DNA of 64,000 bases from Flavobacteriales bacterium. GTDB lineage: Bacteria > Bacteroidota > Bacteroidia > Flavobacteriales_F > PHOS-HE28. The stretch covers positions 1 to 64,000 of the forward strand of contig JAEUTA010000006.1 in NCBI GenBank assembly GCA_016788205.1, read 5' to 3'. Under the pieces are notes generated by a model. It searched no databases. It was not told the DNA's origin and was given only the letters and a program-made list of their open reading frames with translations. Of the stretch, positions 6,938 through 15,280 are shown one piece after another (within the stretch, counting starts at the first letter, position 1; each line of letters starts with the position of its first letter). A program made the position numbers and the translations under genes.

Positions 6938-8722
6938 ATGCGCAACCTCAACCTGTTCGTTACAGCGACACTCGTGTCCCTGCCCTTCGTAGGGTGGGCA
7001 CAGCCACGCGCCGCCGCCTGCTTCTTCAGCGAAGACTTCGAGAGCGCTGACGTGTTCGCTACCTGGGACCGCGGGGCGCAGGTGGAACAGCGCACACCGG
7101 AGGGCGAAGGCCTGGGAACGTTCGTTGAGGCGTGGACCCTGGGCAACGCAGGCGACGCCAATGCCGCGCAATACTTCCCAGTGGTGGACATGCCCGTGGG
7201 CAACCGGTTCGTGATGGCCAACGACGCCGCACCGCCGTGCAACTGCGCCATGGACGACGTGATGCTGACCACGCCTGCGATAGACCTGACCGGGCATAGC
7301 GGTGTGGCGTTGGAGTGCCGCGTGTTCAATGAAGGCACACTGGGCGCAGGCGTTGCACGCGTGGAAGCGAACGTGGAGGGCGACACCTGGGTGACGGTGC
7401 GCGAGATCGCCGCTGTGGAAGGTGAATGGCAGGACGTGGTGGTGGACCTTTCCACCTTCGACAACAGCAGTGCGCTGCGGCTGCGTTTCCGCTGGAGCGA
7501 TGGCGGCAATTGGGCAGGCGGCTTCGCCGTGGACGATGTGTGCCTGCGCGACCGCCTGGTGAACGACATCAGCGTGCGCCGCGTGCTGGTTGGTGACGCC
7601 ACGGTATCGCCCTTCACCACCGGCGACCAGAGCCTGCACTACCGGCAACTGCCGTTGACACAGGCCGGGCCGCTGCAGGTAACGGCTGAAGTGAAGAACG
7701 CCGGCCGCGACATGCTGCGCTCCATACGGGTGAACGCCACCGTGGACCTGAACGGCAACGGACAAGGCACCTTCGCCAGCGCGGTACTGGACAGCCTGCT
7801 GCCGGGGATGACCGCCTACCTGCCCGTGGCCACGGGTTGGACACCGAGCGAAGCGGGCACCGTGGGCATCGCCGTGACCGCCACGCACGATACCAGCGAT
7901 GACGACGCCAGCGACAACGAAGGCACCGCACACCTGCAGCTGACCGCTCCGGGCTGGGACGGTGGCTACAGCGCCATGAGCCGGGACGATGGTGTGGCCA
8001 CGGCCAGCGTGGGCGGCACCGGCACCTTCCTGGTGGCCAACCGGGTGGAGATCACCAACACCGGTGACCATGCCAACGGCATCTCCGTCTCCTTCGACCC
8101 CGCGCTGACCCAAGCGGGCGAAGTGGTGCGCGCCACGTTGATGGACGGCAACTTCTCCTTCGTGGACACTTCCATGCGCCGCACACTGACGCAAGCGGAC
8201 ATCGATGGCATGTGGAACGGTCTGCCGCAGTACTTCAGCCTGAGCACCACGCCCGCGCTGAGCCCGGGCGACCATTGGGTGGCGGTGCAACACTTGGGCA
8301 CCAGCGCCCAGAACGTGCATGTGAACGTGGGCGGTGAAGTGCCCTTGGGAAGCAGCGCCATCCTGGAAGGGACCGGTTTCACGCTGCGCTACCTGCGCAC
8401 CGCGCCCATGGTGCGGCTGCACTTGGCGGAAGTGGCCGTGGGCCTGGCCGATGGTGCAACGGTTGGCGGAGCACTGCTCACCGTGTACCCGGTGCCCGCC
8501 AATGATAACGCCCAAGTGGTGATCCCGACCGATGCACGCGGTACGTTGCGCTGGAGCGTACTGGACGCTGCGGGCCGCACCGTGCTGAACGGGACCGCAG
8601 CGGTGGCTGGGGCCACCGATCGGTTCGGCCTATCCACCGCCGGGCTCAGCAACGGTACCTACACCCTGCTCGTGCTGGGTGACGAGCGCCGGTGGCAAGG
8701 CCGGTTCGCGGTGGCGCACTGA
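6938..8722 (+). CDS. secreted protein with type IX secretion C-terminal sorting domain
   Basis: 594 residues. A signal peptide (MRNLNLFVTATLVSLPFVGWAQ) is followed by a jellyroll-like N-terminal region (FFSEDFESADVFATW and FAVDDVCLRD, typical of choice-of-anchor/MAM-like modules) to about residue 205. Then come CARDB-like beta-sandwich sequence (LQVTAEVKNAGRDMLRSIRV) and a second beta domain. The last 85 residues (LLTVYPVPANDNAQVVI, WSVLDAAGRTVL, LSNGTYTLLV) form a type A sorting domain, so export by the T9SS encoded later in this window is expected. It starts 3 bases after gcvP. No catalytic motif was seen; the surface role is unknown. Confidence 0.85.
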   Translation: MRNLNLFVTATLVSLPFVGWAQPRAAACFFSEDFESADVFATWDRGAQVEQRTPEGEGLGTFVEAWTLGNAGDANAAQYFPVVDMPVGNRFVMANDAAPPCNCAMDDVMLTTPAIDLTGHSGVALECRVFNEGTLGAGVARVEANVEGDTWVTVREIAAVEGEWQDVVVDLSTFDNSSALRLRFRWSDGGNWAGGFAVDDVCLRDRLVNDISVRRVLVGDATVSPFTTGDQSLHYRQLPLTQAGPLQVTAEVKNAGRDMLRSIRVNATVDLNGNGQGTFASAVLDSLLPGMTAYLPVATGWTPSEAGTVGIAVTATHDTSDDDASDNEGTAHLQLTAPGWDGGYSAMSRDDGVATASVGGTGTFLVANRVEITNTGDHANGISVSFDPALTQAGEVVRATLMDGNFSFVDTSMRRTLTQADIDGMWNGLPQYFSLSTTPALSPGDHWVAVQHLGTSAQNVHVNVGGEVPLGSSAILEGTGFTLRYLRTAPMVRLHLAEVAVGLADGATVGGALLTVYPVPANDNAQVVIPTDARGTLRWSVLDAAGRTVLNGTAAVAGATDRFGLSTAGLSNGTYTLLVLGDERRWQGRFAVAH

Positions 8723-8884
8723 CCGTTCCAAGGGCATTCCTGACCGTTCCCTGGCGAAAGGCTGCCGTGTTGAACGCATCGTGCTCGCGCTTGGTGTTCT
8801 ATGCCGAAAGTGACGACCCGCGGCGTCCGTGATGGATCGTGATATGCCCTACATTGTGGGCCTATTCAATCTTCCTCTCGAACA

Positions 8885-10810
8885 ATGAGAACACGTTACA
8901 TCACGATGGGCCTCGTCGCTTGCACGCTCTCTGCGAGCGCACAGCGGATGGAGACCCGGACCGGTTTCGCCAACAAACTGCGGATGCTGCCCACCAAGGC
9001 GCAGCCCGCTCCGGAACGCACCCTGCCAGCTCTCGGCCAGGACCGCGACATCGTTTGGTCCGAAGACTTCTCCAACGGCTTCGCGGGCAACAACCCTTCG
9101 GGCGCATGGTCCGTGCAGGGTGCCAACGGCGATATCTGGCGCATCAGCACCACGGCCCCGGTAGGCTTCTACTCGCCAGCCGCGCTCATCATCGGCAGCA
9201 CCACAGCGGCCAACGGCTTCGCCAAATTCGCCTCGGACTCGGCGAACTGCACCTGGAACGGCAACACGCCCACGGCGTTGCCCGAGTCCCAGTTCACCGA
9301 ATGGGAAGGTTCGTTGGTATCGCCGGTTATCGACCTGAGCGCCAACCCGAACGTAGAGATCAGCTTCCAACAGCGCTCGCGTTACTGCTGCGGTGACTCG
9401 CCCTTCTTCCTGGAGTTCAGCACGGACGGTGGTACCACGTGGAGCGATTCGCTGCTGGCCAACCCCAACATCGACGCGAACCAGAGCAACCCGCCAACGG
9501 TGACCAACCGGTTCGACATCTCGGGCTTCGTGGAGCCGAACCCATCGAACTTCCGTTTCCGCTTCCGCCACAACGGCACGCAGGGCACCTCGCACTACTT
9601 CTGGCAGGTGGACGACATCAACATCGCCACGTTGCCGGACAACGAGATCCGCATGAATTACGGTTACACTTCCACCACCGGAGCTGGTGAGGAGTACGGT
9701 CGCATCCCGGAATCCCAACTGCCCACGACCATGAACATGGGCGCCGAACTGTACAACTACGGCCAGTTCGAGCAGACCAACGTGGACCTGCAGTGCACGG
9801 TGGTGCGCAACTCCACGGGCGAAGTGGCTTTCACGTACAACTCGTTCGTGGGCACCATCCCCCCGGGCGATACGGTGATCACGGATGATGATGTGACACT
9901 CCCTGAACTGGCACTGGGCCTGTACACGGCCACCTTCCGCGTGGTGAGCGACCAGATCGCCCTGGACGGTGACACCACGGACAACAAGCGCCTGCGCACC
10001 TTCGAGGTGACCACCAACCGCTACTCGCTGGACAACGTGGGCAACCACCCGACGGACCTGGAGCAGATCAGCACCACGGGTTCCGCCTCGTTCGCCAACA
10101 ACACGGAGAACGTGAAGCTCATGACGATGTACTTCATCACCGAGCCGATGACGGTTACCGGTCTGGAGATCGACATCAGCGCACGCAGCGACATCAACAG
10201 CTTCATGATCGCGAGCATCCTGGACACGACCGACGTATTGGCCACCCCTGCGGTGGTGAACCAACCGGTGAACGGTGCCGAGACGGAAGCGCACGTGATC
10301 TCCCAGCAGGACCTGCTGGCCGGTGTGGTGGGCATGCCCTTCCCGGGCCCCGTTACGCTGCAGCCCGGTGCCTACTACGCCTGCATCAGCCTGTTCTCCG
10401 ATGGTGACAGCGCAGTGGTGATCGTTGATGACGTGACCGTACCGCAACCGGCGTTGGCCAGCGTGCTGTGGATCCCCTTCGATCCCGAGAACAACCAGAA
10501 CCTCTACGGTGGTAACGGCGAGGCTTGGGGCGTGCGCCTCACGGGCGACCCCACGATCTCCGTTCCGGAGTCGGGCGATCTGCAAGGCATCACCATGTAC
10601 CCCAACCCCACCAACGGCATCCTGCGCGTGAACGGCAAGGCCGATGAGCGCTACACGCTGGAGGTATTGAACATGCTGGGCGCGGTGGTGCACAGCGGTC
10701 GCTTCACGGGCAACACCGTGATCGACCTCTCCGGCTTCGCACACGGCATGTACAACGTTCGCCTGTCCGATGGTGCCCGCACCACGGTGCAGCGCGTGGC
10801 GTTGAACTGA
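8885..10810 (+). CDS. secreted protein with type IX secretion C-terminal sorting domain
   Basis: 641 residues from MRTRYITMGLVACTLSASAQ, a clear signal peptide. Residues 55-230 resemble a choice-of-anchor J jellyroll (IVWSEDFSNGFAGNNPSGAWSV, SPVIDLSANPNVEISF, HYFWQVDDINIATLPDNEI). A CARDB-like domain with paired strands and a further beta domain follow. The C-terminal 75 residues (ITMYPNPTNGILRVNG, LEVLNMLGAVVHSG, HGMYNVRLSDG) are a type A sorting domain. The layout parallels the preceding secreted protein, though sequence identity looks low. No enzyme motif was seen. A strong hairpin follows the stop. Confidence 0.85.
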   Translation: MRTRYITMGLVACTLSASAQRMETRTGFANKLRMLPTKAQPAPERTLPALGQDRDIVWSEDFSNGFAGNNPSGAWSVQGANGDIWRISTTAPVGFYSPAALIIGSTTAANGFAKFASDSANCTWNGNTPTALPESQFTEWEGSLVSPVIDLSANPNVEISFQQRSRYCCGDSPFFLEFSTDGGTTWSDSLLANPNIDANQSNPPTVTNRFDISGFVEPNPSNFRFRFRHNGTQGTSHYFWQVDDINIATLPDNEIRMNYGYTSTTGAGEEYGRIPESQLPTTMNMGAELYNYGQFEQTNVDLQCTVVRNSTGEVAFTYNSFVGTIPPGDTVITDDDVTLPELALGLYTATFRVVSDQIALDGDTTDNKRLRTFEVTTNRYSLDNVGNHPTDLEQISTTGSASFANNTENVKLMTMYFITEPMTVTGLEIDISARSDINSFMIASILDTTDVLATPAVVNQPVNGAETEAHVISQQDLLAGVVGMPFPGPVTLQPGAYYACISLFSDGDSAVVIVDDVTVPQPALASVLWIPFDPENNQNLYGGNGEAWGVRLTGDPTISVPESGDLQGITMYPNPTNGILRVNGKADERYTLEVLNMLGAVVHSGRFTGNTVIDLSGFAHGMYNVRLSDGARTTVQRVALN

Positions 10811-10825
10811 GCCGAACGGTATTGA

Positions 10826-10866
10826 CGATCCCCCTGAGGCCCGGCGACGGTGCTTCAGGGGGATCG
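10826..10866. terminator. bidirectional intrinsic terminator-like hairpin
   Basis: CGATCCCCCTGA (10826-10837) pairs perfectly with TCAGGGGGATCG (10855-10866) across a 17-base loop. It sits between two convergent genes (secreted protein ends 10810, mlaF-like gene ends 10883), so it probably serves both. The T tract is weak on either side. Confidence 0.65.
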
Positions 10867-10882
10867 CTCGTTCTTGGACCGT

Positions 10883-11647
10883 TCAGCTGCGGCCGGTCAT
10901 GGCCTTCTTCACCTGGCGCATGAGGCCGCCGGCGAAGATGAACTCGTTGAGCTCCTTGTTGTCGCTGTTGAGCAGATCGTCCTTGCCACCCTCCCACCAC
11001 TTGCGGCCGTGGTGGATGAAGATGATGTTCTCACCCGTCTCCATCACCGAGTTCATGTCGTGGGTGATCACGATGGTGGTGGTACCGAACTCCTCGGTGA
11101 TCTCCTTGATGAGGTCATCGATGACGATGCTGGTCTGCGGGTCCAGGCCGCTGTTGGGCTCGTCGCAGAACAGGTACTTCGGGTTCATGGCGATGGCGCG
11201 GGCGATACCCACGCGTTTCTGCATGCCGCCGCTCAGCTCGGCCGGGAACAGGTGGTCCTTCTCCAGGATGTTCACCCGTTTGAGGCAGGTGTGGGCACGA
11301 TCCTCCATTTCGCTCTTGCTCATGGTGGCGAACATCTGGAGCGGGAACAGCACGTTCTGCAGCACGGTGAGGCTATCGAACAGCGCGCTGCCTTGGAACA
11401 GCATGCCGATCTCCTGGCGGATCAACTTCTTCTCGTCGCGGTCCATGTCGTGGAACGAACGCCCTTCGTAGAGCACCTGCCCTTCCTCGGGCACATGCAG
11501 GCCCACGATGCATTTGGCCAGCACGCTTTTGCCCGAACCGCTCTTCCCGATGATCTGGTTCACCTTGCCCTTCTGGAACACGGCATTGATATCGGTGAGC
11601 ACCTGGGTGGTACCGAAACGCTTGCTCAATCCCTTCACCTCGATCAT
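10883..11647 (-). CDS. mlaF: MlaF-like ABC transporter ATPase (phospholipid/MCE transport)
   Basis: 254 residues. Walker A GKSGSGKS is at residues 34-41, the Q-loop in GMLFQGSALFDSLTV, the signature LSGGMQKRVGIARAI, Walker B YLFCDEPNSGLD and the H-switch VITHDMNSV. The sequence around the Q-loop and the PNSGLDP box is typical of MlaF-type ATPases, which drive glycerophospholipid transport between inner and outer membranes with MlaE and an MCE protein. It starts inside the last codons of the permease gene (ATGA overlap at 11644-11647), so the two are coupled. An MCE (MlaD-like) gene is not adjacent; transcription seems to end at the hairpin downstream. Confidence 0.9.
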   Translation of the reverse strand: MIEVKGLSKRFGTTQVLTDINAVFQKGKVNQIIGKSGSGKSVLAKCIVGLHVPEEGQVLYEGRSFHDMDRDEKKLIRQEIGMLFQGSALFDSLTVLQNVLFPLQMFATMSKSEMEDRAHTCLKRVNILEKDHLFPAELSGGMQKRVGIARAIAMNPKYLFCDEPNSGLDPQTSIVIDDLIKEITEEFGTTTIVITHDMNSVMETGENIIFIHHGRKWWEGGKDDLLNSDNKELNEFIFAGGLMRQVKKAMTGRS

Positions 11648-12384
11648 ATCAACAGGAGTTGGGTGAGGGCGTAGTTCACGATGAGGATGACGACGTTGCT
11701 GTACACCACGGCCTTGGTGCTGCTGATGCCCACCTCGCGCGTGCCCCCTTGCGTGTAGTAGCCCTGGTAGGCCGAAACGGTGGCGATGATGAAGGCGAAG
11801 ACCACCGTCTTGATGAGCGCGTAGGTGATGTGGTAGGGGATGAAATTGGTCTGTATGCCTTGCAGGTAATCCGTGGACCCCACGATACCCGTGGCCGTGC
11901 CGGCGATGTACCCACCGAAGATGCTGAGGAACATGCTCACCATCACCAGGAAGGGGTTGATGAACATGGAGGCGAGGATCTTGGGCAGGATGAGGTACCC
12001 GGCGGAATTCACACCCATGATGTCCAGTGCGTCGATCTGCTCCTTCACGCGCATGGACCCGATCTCCGCGGCGATGTTGGAGCCCACCTTGCCCGCCAGG
12101 ATAAGGGCGATGATGGTAGGGCTGAACTCCAGGATGGTGCTCTGGCGCGTGGCGAAGCCCACCACCCAGGCCTGGATGAGCGGGCTATCGATATTGGTCT
12201 TGGTCTGAATGGTGATGACCGCCCCCATGAAGAAGGACAGGAGGCCCACGATACCCAGGCTCTTGAGGCCCAGCAGGTCCATCTCTTCCAGGGTGCGGCG
12301 CCAGTAGATGGTGGCGCGCTCCGGCCGGCTGAAGGTCTCTTTCAGCAGCAGGGCATAGCGCCCGATGTGACCGATGATACCCAT
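11644..12384 (-). CDS. mlaE: MlaE-like ABC transporter permease
   Basis: 246 residues, the usual MlaE length. The N-terminus (MGIIGHIGRYALLLKETFSRP) is followed by about five to six hydrophobic segments, beginning with LGIVGLLSFFMGAVITIQT. The conserved core of the family is visible in FSPTIIALILAGKVGSNIAAEIGSM and RVKEQIDALDIMGVNSAGYLI. It forms the inner-membrane channel for lipid transport, paired with the overlapping downstream ATPase. A TATTTTCG promoter-like element lies 44 bases upstream. Confidence 0.92.
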   Translation of the reverse strand: MGIIGHIGRYALLLKETFSRPERATIYWRRTLEEMDLLGLKSLGIVGLLSFFMGAVITIQTKTNIDSPLIQAWVVGFATRQSTILEFSPTIIALILAGKVGSNIAAEIGSMRVKEQIDALDIMGVNSAGYLILPKILASMFINPFLVMVSMFLSIFGGYIAGTATGIVGSTDYLQGIQTNFIPYHITYALIKTVVFAFIIATVSAYQGYYTQGGTREVGISSTKAVVYSNVVILIVNYALTQLLLI

Positions 12385-12427
12385 GCGTTACCTGCCGTGA
12401 CGTGTGTTGGCGATGGTGCGAACGGGG

Positions 12428-12435
12428 CGAAAATA
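12428..12435 (-). promoter_or_regulatory. -7 promoter-like element TATTTTCG for mlaEF
   Basis: Reverse-strand TATTTTCG, one mismatch from TAnnTTTG, 44 bases upstream of the mlaE ATG. Confidence 0.35.
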
Positions 12436-12486
12436 GCCCAGCCCATACAAGCCACCGGCTGGCCGCCGTTGTAGTTTCGCACACGC

Positions 12487-12714
12487 ATGGTGGCACAGCC
12501 TCCTTTCCGCTTGGTACGAACAGCCTTCGCAGCCCTGTTCGCGGGGGTCCTGTTGCTTTCGTCGTGTTCCTCGCAGCCCTCCAAGTACCGGCACTCCAAC
12601 GACTGTAAATGTCCGAAGTGGAACTATGTGCCCCAGCCGCCGCGCGATTCGGAGCACGCGGATGGGCGTCCGGCCCCCACCCCGTATTATTGCGATCCCG
12701 GTAGGGAGTCCTGA
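12487..12714 (+). CDS. small predicted lipoprotein
   Basis: 75 residues. The basic start and hydrophobic core (FRLVRTAFAALFAGVLLLSSC) end in a lipobox with the lipidated Cys at residue 27. The 48-residue mature part is polar and has two further close Cys (NDCKCPKW) and one near the end. No known family was recognised. It precedes the SprT-like gene on the same strand and diverges from the mlaEF operon. Support comes from the strong signal sequence and from lying between two genes without overlap if the GTG start of the next gene is right. Confidence 0.6.
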   Translation: MVAQPPFRLVRTAFAALFAGVLLLSSCSSQPSKYRHSNDCKCPKWNYVPQPPRDSEHADGRPAPTPYYCDPGRES

Positions 12715-12727
12715 CCGGAACGTCGCC

Positions 12728-13366
12728 GTGTACGCCACCTCCACCAACGACCCAGACCAACTTCGGAAGCATATCCCTGCGGCCGCCTGGCCCGTGGTGC
12801 TCACGTGGTTGCGCCGGAACCCCGTTCAGGTGCGCATCGCCCGGCCCCGGCAGACGAAGTTGGGCGACTATCGCAGCGCCACACGCACGCAGCCGCACCG
12901 TGTGAGCGTGAACGCGGACCTGAACGAGTACGCCTTCCTGGTCACCCTGGTCCACGAGTTCGCGCACTACAGCACGTACGTCACCACCCGGCGCTGGACC
13001 TCGCCGCACGGCACGGCGTGGAAGAACGAATATGCGCGGCTGATGCGGCCGTTCATGAGCCATGCCGTGTTCCCCACCGATGTACTGCAGGCCTTGGAGC
13101 AGCACCTGGTGGACGCCCCGGCGAGCAGCTGTACCGACCACGGCTTGATGCGCGTGCTGCTGCGGTACGACGCGGAACCCAGGCAACTCCTGGACGAACT
13201 TCCTGACAGGTCCGTCTTCCGTTTCAACGAACGCGTTTTCGTGAAAGGTCCGCAACTACGGAAACGCTACAAATGCCATTGCCTCAACGATCGGCGCAAC
13301 TACATCATCGATCCGCTCGCCGAAGTACAGGTGCATGGGCCCATGGTGGTGCTGAAAGCCTCGTAG
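12728..13366 (+). CDS. SprT-like zinc metalloprotease-family protein
   Basis: 212 residues from a GTG at 12728. In-frame ATGs at 12662 and further upstream would overlap the lipoprotein gene and add unrelated Arg/Pro-rich sequence. The zinc-binding helix HEFAHY is at about residue 76, with a further histidine in SPHGTAWKNEY and a C-terminal strand pair around KRYKCHCLNDRRNY. The first residues (LRKHIPAAAWPVVLTWL, RIARPRQTKLGDYR) match the Bacteroidota form of the family. The family includes the Spartan/SprT DNA-protein crosslink proteases; the substrate here is unknown. The start codon is the least certain part. Confidence 0.8.
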   Translation: MYATSTNDPDQLRKHIPAAAWPVVLTWLRRNPVQVRIARPRQTKLGDYRSATRTQPHRVSVNADLNEYAFLVTLVHEFAHYSTYVTTRRWTSPHGTAWKNEYARLMRPFMSHAVFPTDVLQALEQHLVDAPASSCTDHGLMRVLLRYDAEPRQLLDELPDRSVFRFNERVFVKGPQLRKRYKCHCLNDRRNYIIDPLAEVQVHGPMVVLKAS

Positions 13367-13380
13367 GCCCCCTCTCGAAC

Positions 13381-14472
13381 ATGACCAACGAACACACGTA
13401 TTGCGTGATCATGGCCGGCGGCGTTGGAAGCCGTTTCTGGCCCATGAGCCGCAGCGCCTACCCGAAACAATTCCTGGATTTCCTCGGGCTCGGCCGCACC
13501 CTGCTGCAACAGACCTACGACCGCTTCCTGTCCATCTGCCCGCCGGAGAACATCCTGGTGGTGACCAATGCGCAGTACGCCGAACTGGTGAAGCAGCAAC
13601 TGCCCGCCCTGACCGATGCGCAGATCCTGGCCGAGCCCTCCCGCCGCAACACGGCGCCGTGCGTGGCCTATGCCAATCACGTCATCGCCAAGCGCGACCC
13701 CAAGGCCTTGATCATCGTGGCCCCGAGCGACCACCTGGTGATGAAGGAACAGGCCTTCCAGGAGACCATCGACCTGGCGTTACAGCAGGCGGCCAGCACG
13801 GATTGCCTGGTGACACTGGGGATCATGCCGAACCGCCCCGACACGGGCTACGGCTACATCCAGTTCGAAGAAGGAGGAGCCACCAAGCATCCACGTGTGA
13901 AAGCGGTGAAGGCCTTCACCGAGAAGCCCGACCACGACACGGCCGTGCGCTTCATCGAAAGCGGCGAGTTCCTGTGGAACGCGGGCATCTTCATCTGGAG
14001 CCTGGCGAGCATACGCAAGGCGTATCGCAGCCACCTGCCCGAGATGGAGGATCGTTTCAGCGATGGCGAAGAAGCCTACGGCACCGCGGCCGAAGCGGCG
14101 TTCATCGCGTCCATCTACGACTCGTGCGAGAACGTGAGCATCGATTACGGCATCATGGAAAAGGCCGGCAACGTGTACACCGTGGTCAGCGAGTTCGGGT
14201 GGAGCGACCTGGGCACCTGGGGCAGCCTGTACGGCCACCTTCCGAAGGATGCGCAGGGCAACGCCACCATCGGCAACGCAGTGAAGCTCTACGACTGTGC
14301 ACGCAACGTGGTCCATGCGCACGATGACCGGTTGATGGTGCTGCAAGGCCTGGAGGACTACATCGTGGTGAGCACGAAGGATGCCCTGCTCGTCTGCCGC
14401 AAGCAGGACGAACAGCAGATCAAGCGTTTCGTACAGGACCTTACGGCCGAGAGCGGCGAACGATACGTGTAA
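13381..14472 (+). CDS. manC: mannose-1-phosphate guanylyltransferase
   Basis: 363 residues from the ATG giving MTNEHTYCVIMAGGVGSRF. It makes GDP-mannose from mannose 1-phosphate and GTP for surface polysaccharide and glycoprotein synthesis. The nucleotide-binding signature GGVGSRFWPMSR and the PKQF motif are at residues 13-28. Further motifs are LAEPSRRNTAPC, the APSDHLV metal/nucleotide motif, FTEKP and the WNAGIFIW motif. It is the short form, lacking the phosphomannose isomerase cupin domain of bifunctional enzymes. An extension to 13273 would run into the SprT-like gene. manC is assigned by family; rfbM is an equivalent name. Confidence 0.93.
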   Translation: MTNEHTYCVIMAGGVGSRFWPMSRSAYPKQFLDFLGLGRTLLQQTYDRFLSICPPENILVVTNAQYAELVKQQLPALTDAQILAEPSRRNTAPCVAYANHVIAKRDPKALIIVAPSDHLVMKEQAFQETIDLALQQAASTDCLVTLGIMPNRPDTGYGYIQFEEGGATKHPRVKAVKAFTEKPDHDTAVRFIESGEFLWNAGIFIWSLASIRKAYRSHLPEMEDRFSDGEEAYGTAAEAAFIASIYDSCENVSIDYGIMEKAGNVYTVVSEFGWSDLGTWGSLYGHLPKDAQGNATIGNAVKLYDCARNVVHAHDDRLMVLQGLEDYIVVSTKDALLVCRKQDEQQIKRFVQDLTAESGERYV

Positions 14473-14525
14473 GGGCGGCCGTTCAGCGCCATGCCCCCAC
14501 ATTTGGCCGTTCGTGCACCGCTGCG

Positions 14526-14533
14526 TATCTATG
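14526..14533 (+). promoter_or_regulatory. -7 promoter-like element TATCTATG
   Basis: One mismatch from TAnnTTTG, 24 bases before the ATG of the CD225-family gene. Confidence 0.3.
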
Positions 14534-14556
14534 TAGCCAACCAAACCCTTTCCCTC

Positions 14557-14847
14557 ATGAACCAAACCGCCTCCGCACGTCCGAAGAATTGGCTCGTCGA
14601 GTCCATCCTGGTCACCCTGTTCTGCTGCCTGCCCCTGGGCATCGTAGGCATCATCAATGCCGCCAAAGTGAACGGGGCCTTCGATAGCGGCGACATCGCC
14701 GGTGCCACCAAGGCCAGCGAGGATGCCAAGAAGTGGACGAAGATGGGCTTCATCATCGGTATCATCCTCAACGTCGTCGGCGGCATCGCTTACTTCTTCA
14801 TGATGAAGAGCGCGATGGAGGCCGGCATGGACATGCAGAACTACTGA
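14557..14847 (+). CDS. CD225/dispanin-family membrane protein
   Basis: 96 residues from MNQTASARPKNWLVESILV; the in-frame codon at 14491 adds non-conserved sequence. Two hydrophobic segments (about residues 16-33 and 66-86) flank a polar loop with the family pattern FCCLPLGIVGIINAAKVNGAF and A-x-K-A-S-x-D-A-K-K-W. Bacterial CD225/dispanin proteins are of unknown function. The stop overlaps the next ATG by one base (TGATG), so translation is coupled to the DUF2752 gene. Confidence 0.85.
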   Translation: MNQTASARPKNWLVESILVTLFCCLPLGIVGIINAAKVNGAFDSGDIAGATKASEDAKKWTKMGFIIGIILNVVGGIAYFFMMKSAMEAGMDMQNY

Positions 14848-15221
14848 TGCGCCGCTGGGGATGGTGGCTGGCCGGTGCCGGCATACTCTTCTCCCTTGTC
14901 CGGTTATATATGATCGATCCCGAAAAGGGCGGCTTCCTAAGCTGCCCTTTTCGGCTGTTCACGGGGCTGCTTTGTCCGGGCTGTGGTTCGCAACGGGCCC
15001 TGCACGACCTGATGCACCTTCGGACCGGCGAGGCCTTCGACCACAATGCCCTCCTGGTCATCAGCATCCCGTTGCTGGTGCTCCAGTGGGCGTGTAGCCA
15101 CCTGTTCTTCAAGGAGAAACCCCTATCGGCACGCAACTGGGTGGTCTTCAGTTGGGCGGTGCTGGCCGTGGGTTGGGGCCTATTCCGCAACGTGTATGTG
15201 AGCCCACATACGGGGCACTGA
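14847..15221 (+). CDS. DUF2752 membrane protein
   Basis: 124 residues. It has the DUF2752 hallmark CPFRLFTGLLCPGCGSQRA near residues 32-50 and three hydrophobic segments (N-terminal WGWWLAGAGILFSLVRLY, middle ALLVISIPLLVLQWACSHLFF, C-terminal WVVFSWAVLAVGWGLF). The two Cys pairs in CPGCG may bind metal or form disulfides. Function is unknown. It overlaps the CD225-family gene by one base; the pairing suggests a joint membrane role, which is inference. Confidence 0.85.
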   Translation: MRRWGWWLAGAGILFSLVRLYMIDPEKGGFLSCPFRLFTGLLCPGCGSQRALHDLMHLRTGEAFDHNALLVISIPLLVLQWACSHLFFKEKPLSARNWVVFSWAVLAVGWGLFRNVYVSPHTGH

Positions 15222-15233
15222 GCACGAACCACG

Positions 15234-15241
15234 TACCTTCG
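15234..15241 (+). promoter_or_regulatory. -7 promoter-like element TACCTTCG for rnd
   Basis: One mismatch from TAnnTTTG, 39 bases before the GTG start of the ribonuclease D gene. Confidence 0.35.
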
Positions 15242-15280
15242 GCTGGTGCAGAACGCCCGTTGGGGCTCTGAAGAAGCCCC

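Noticed and set aside
3860..10744. Very long minus-strand open frames opposite gcvP and the two secreted-protein genes
   Set aside because: They are His/Val/Gly-rich antisense shadows caused by GC-rich third codon positions. The + strand frames carry clear domains and signal peptides.
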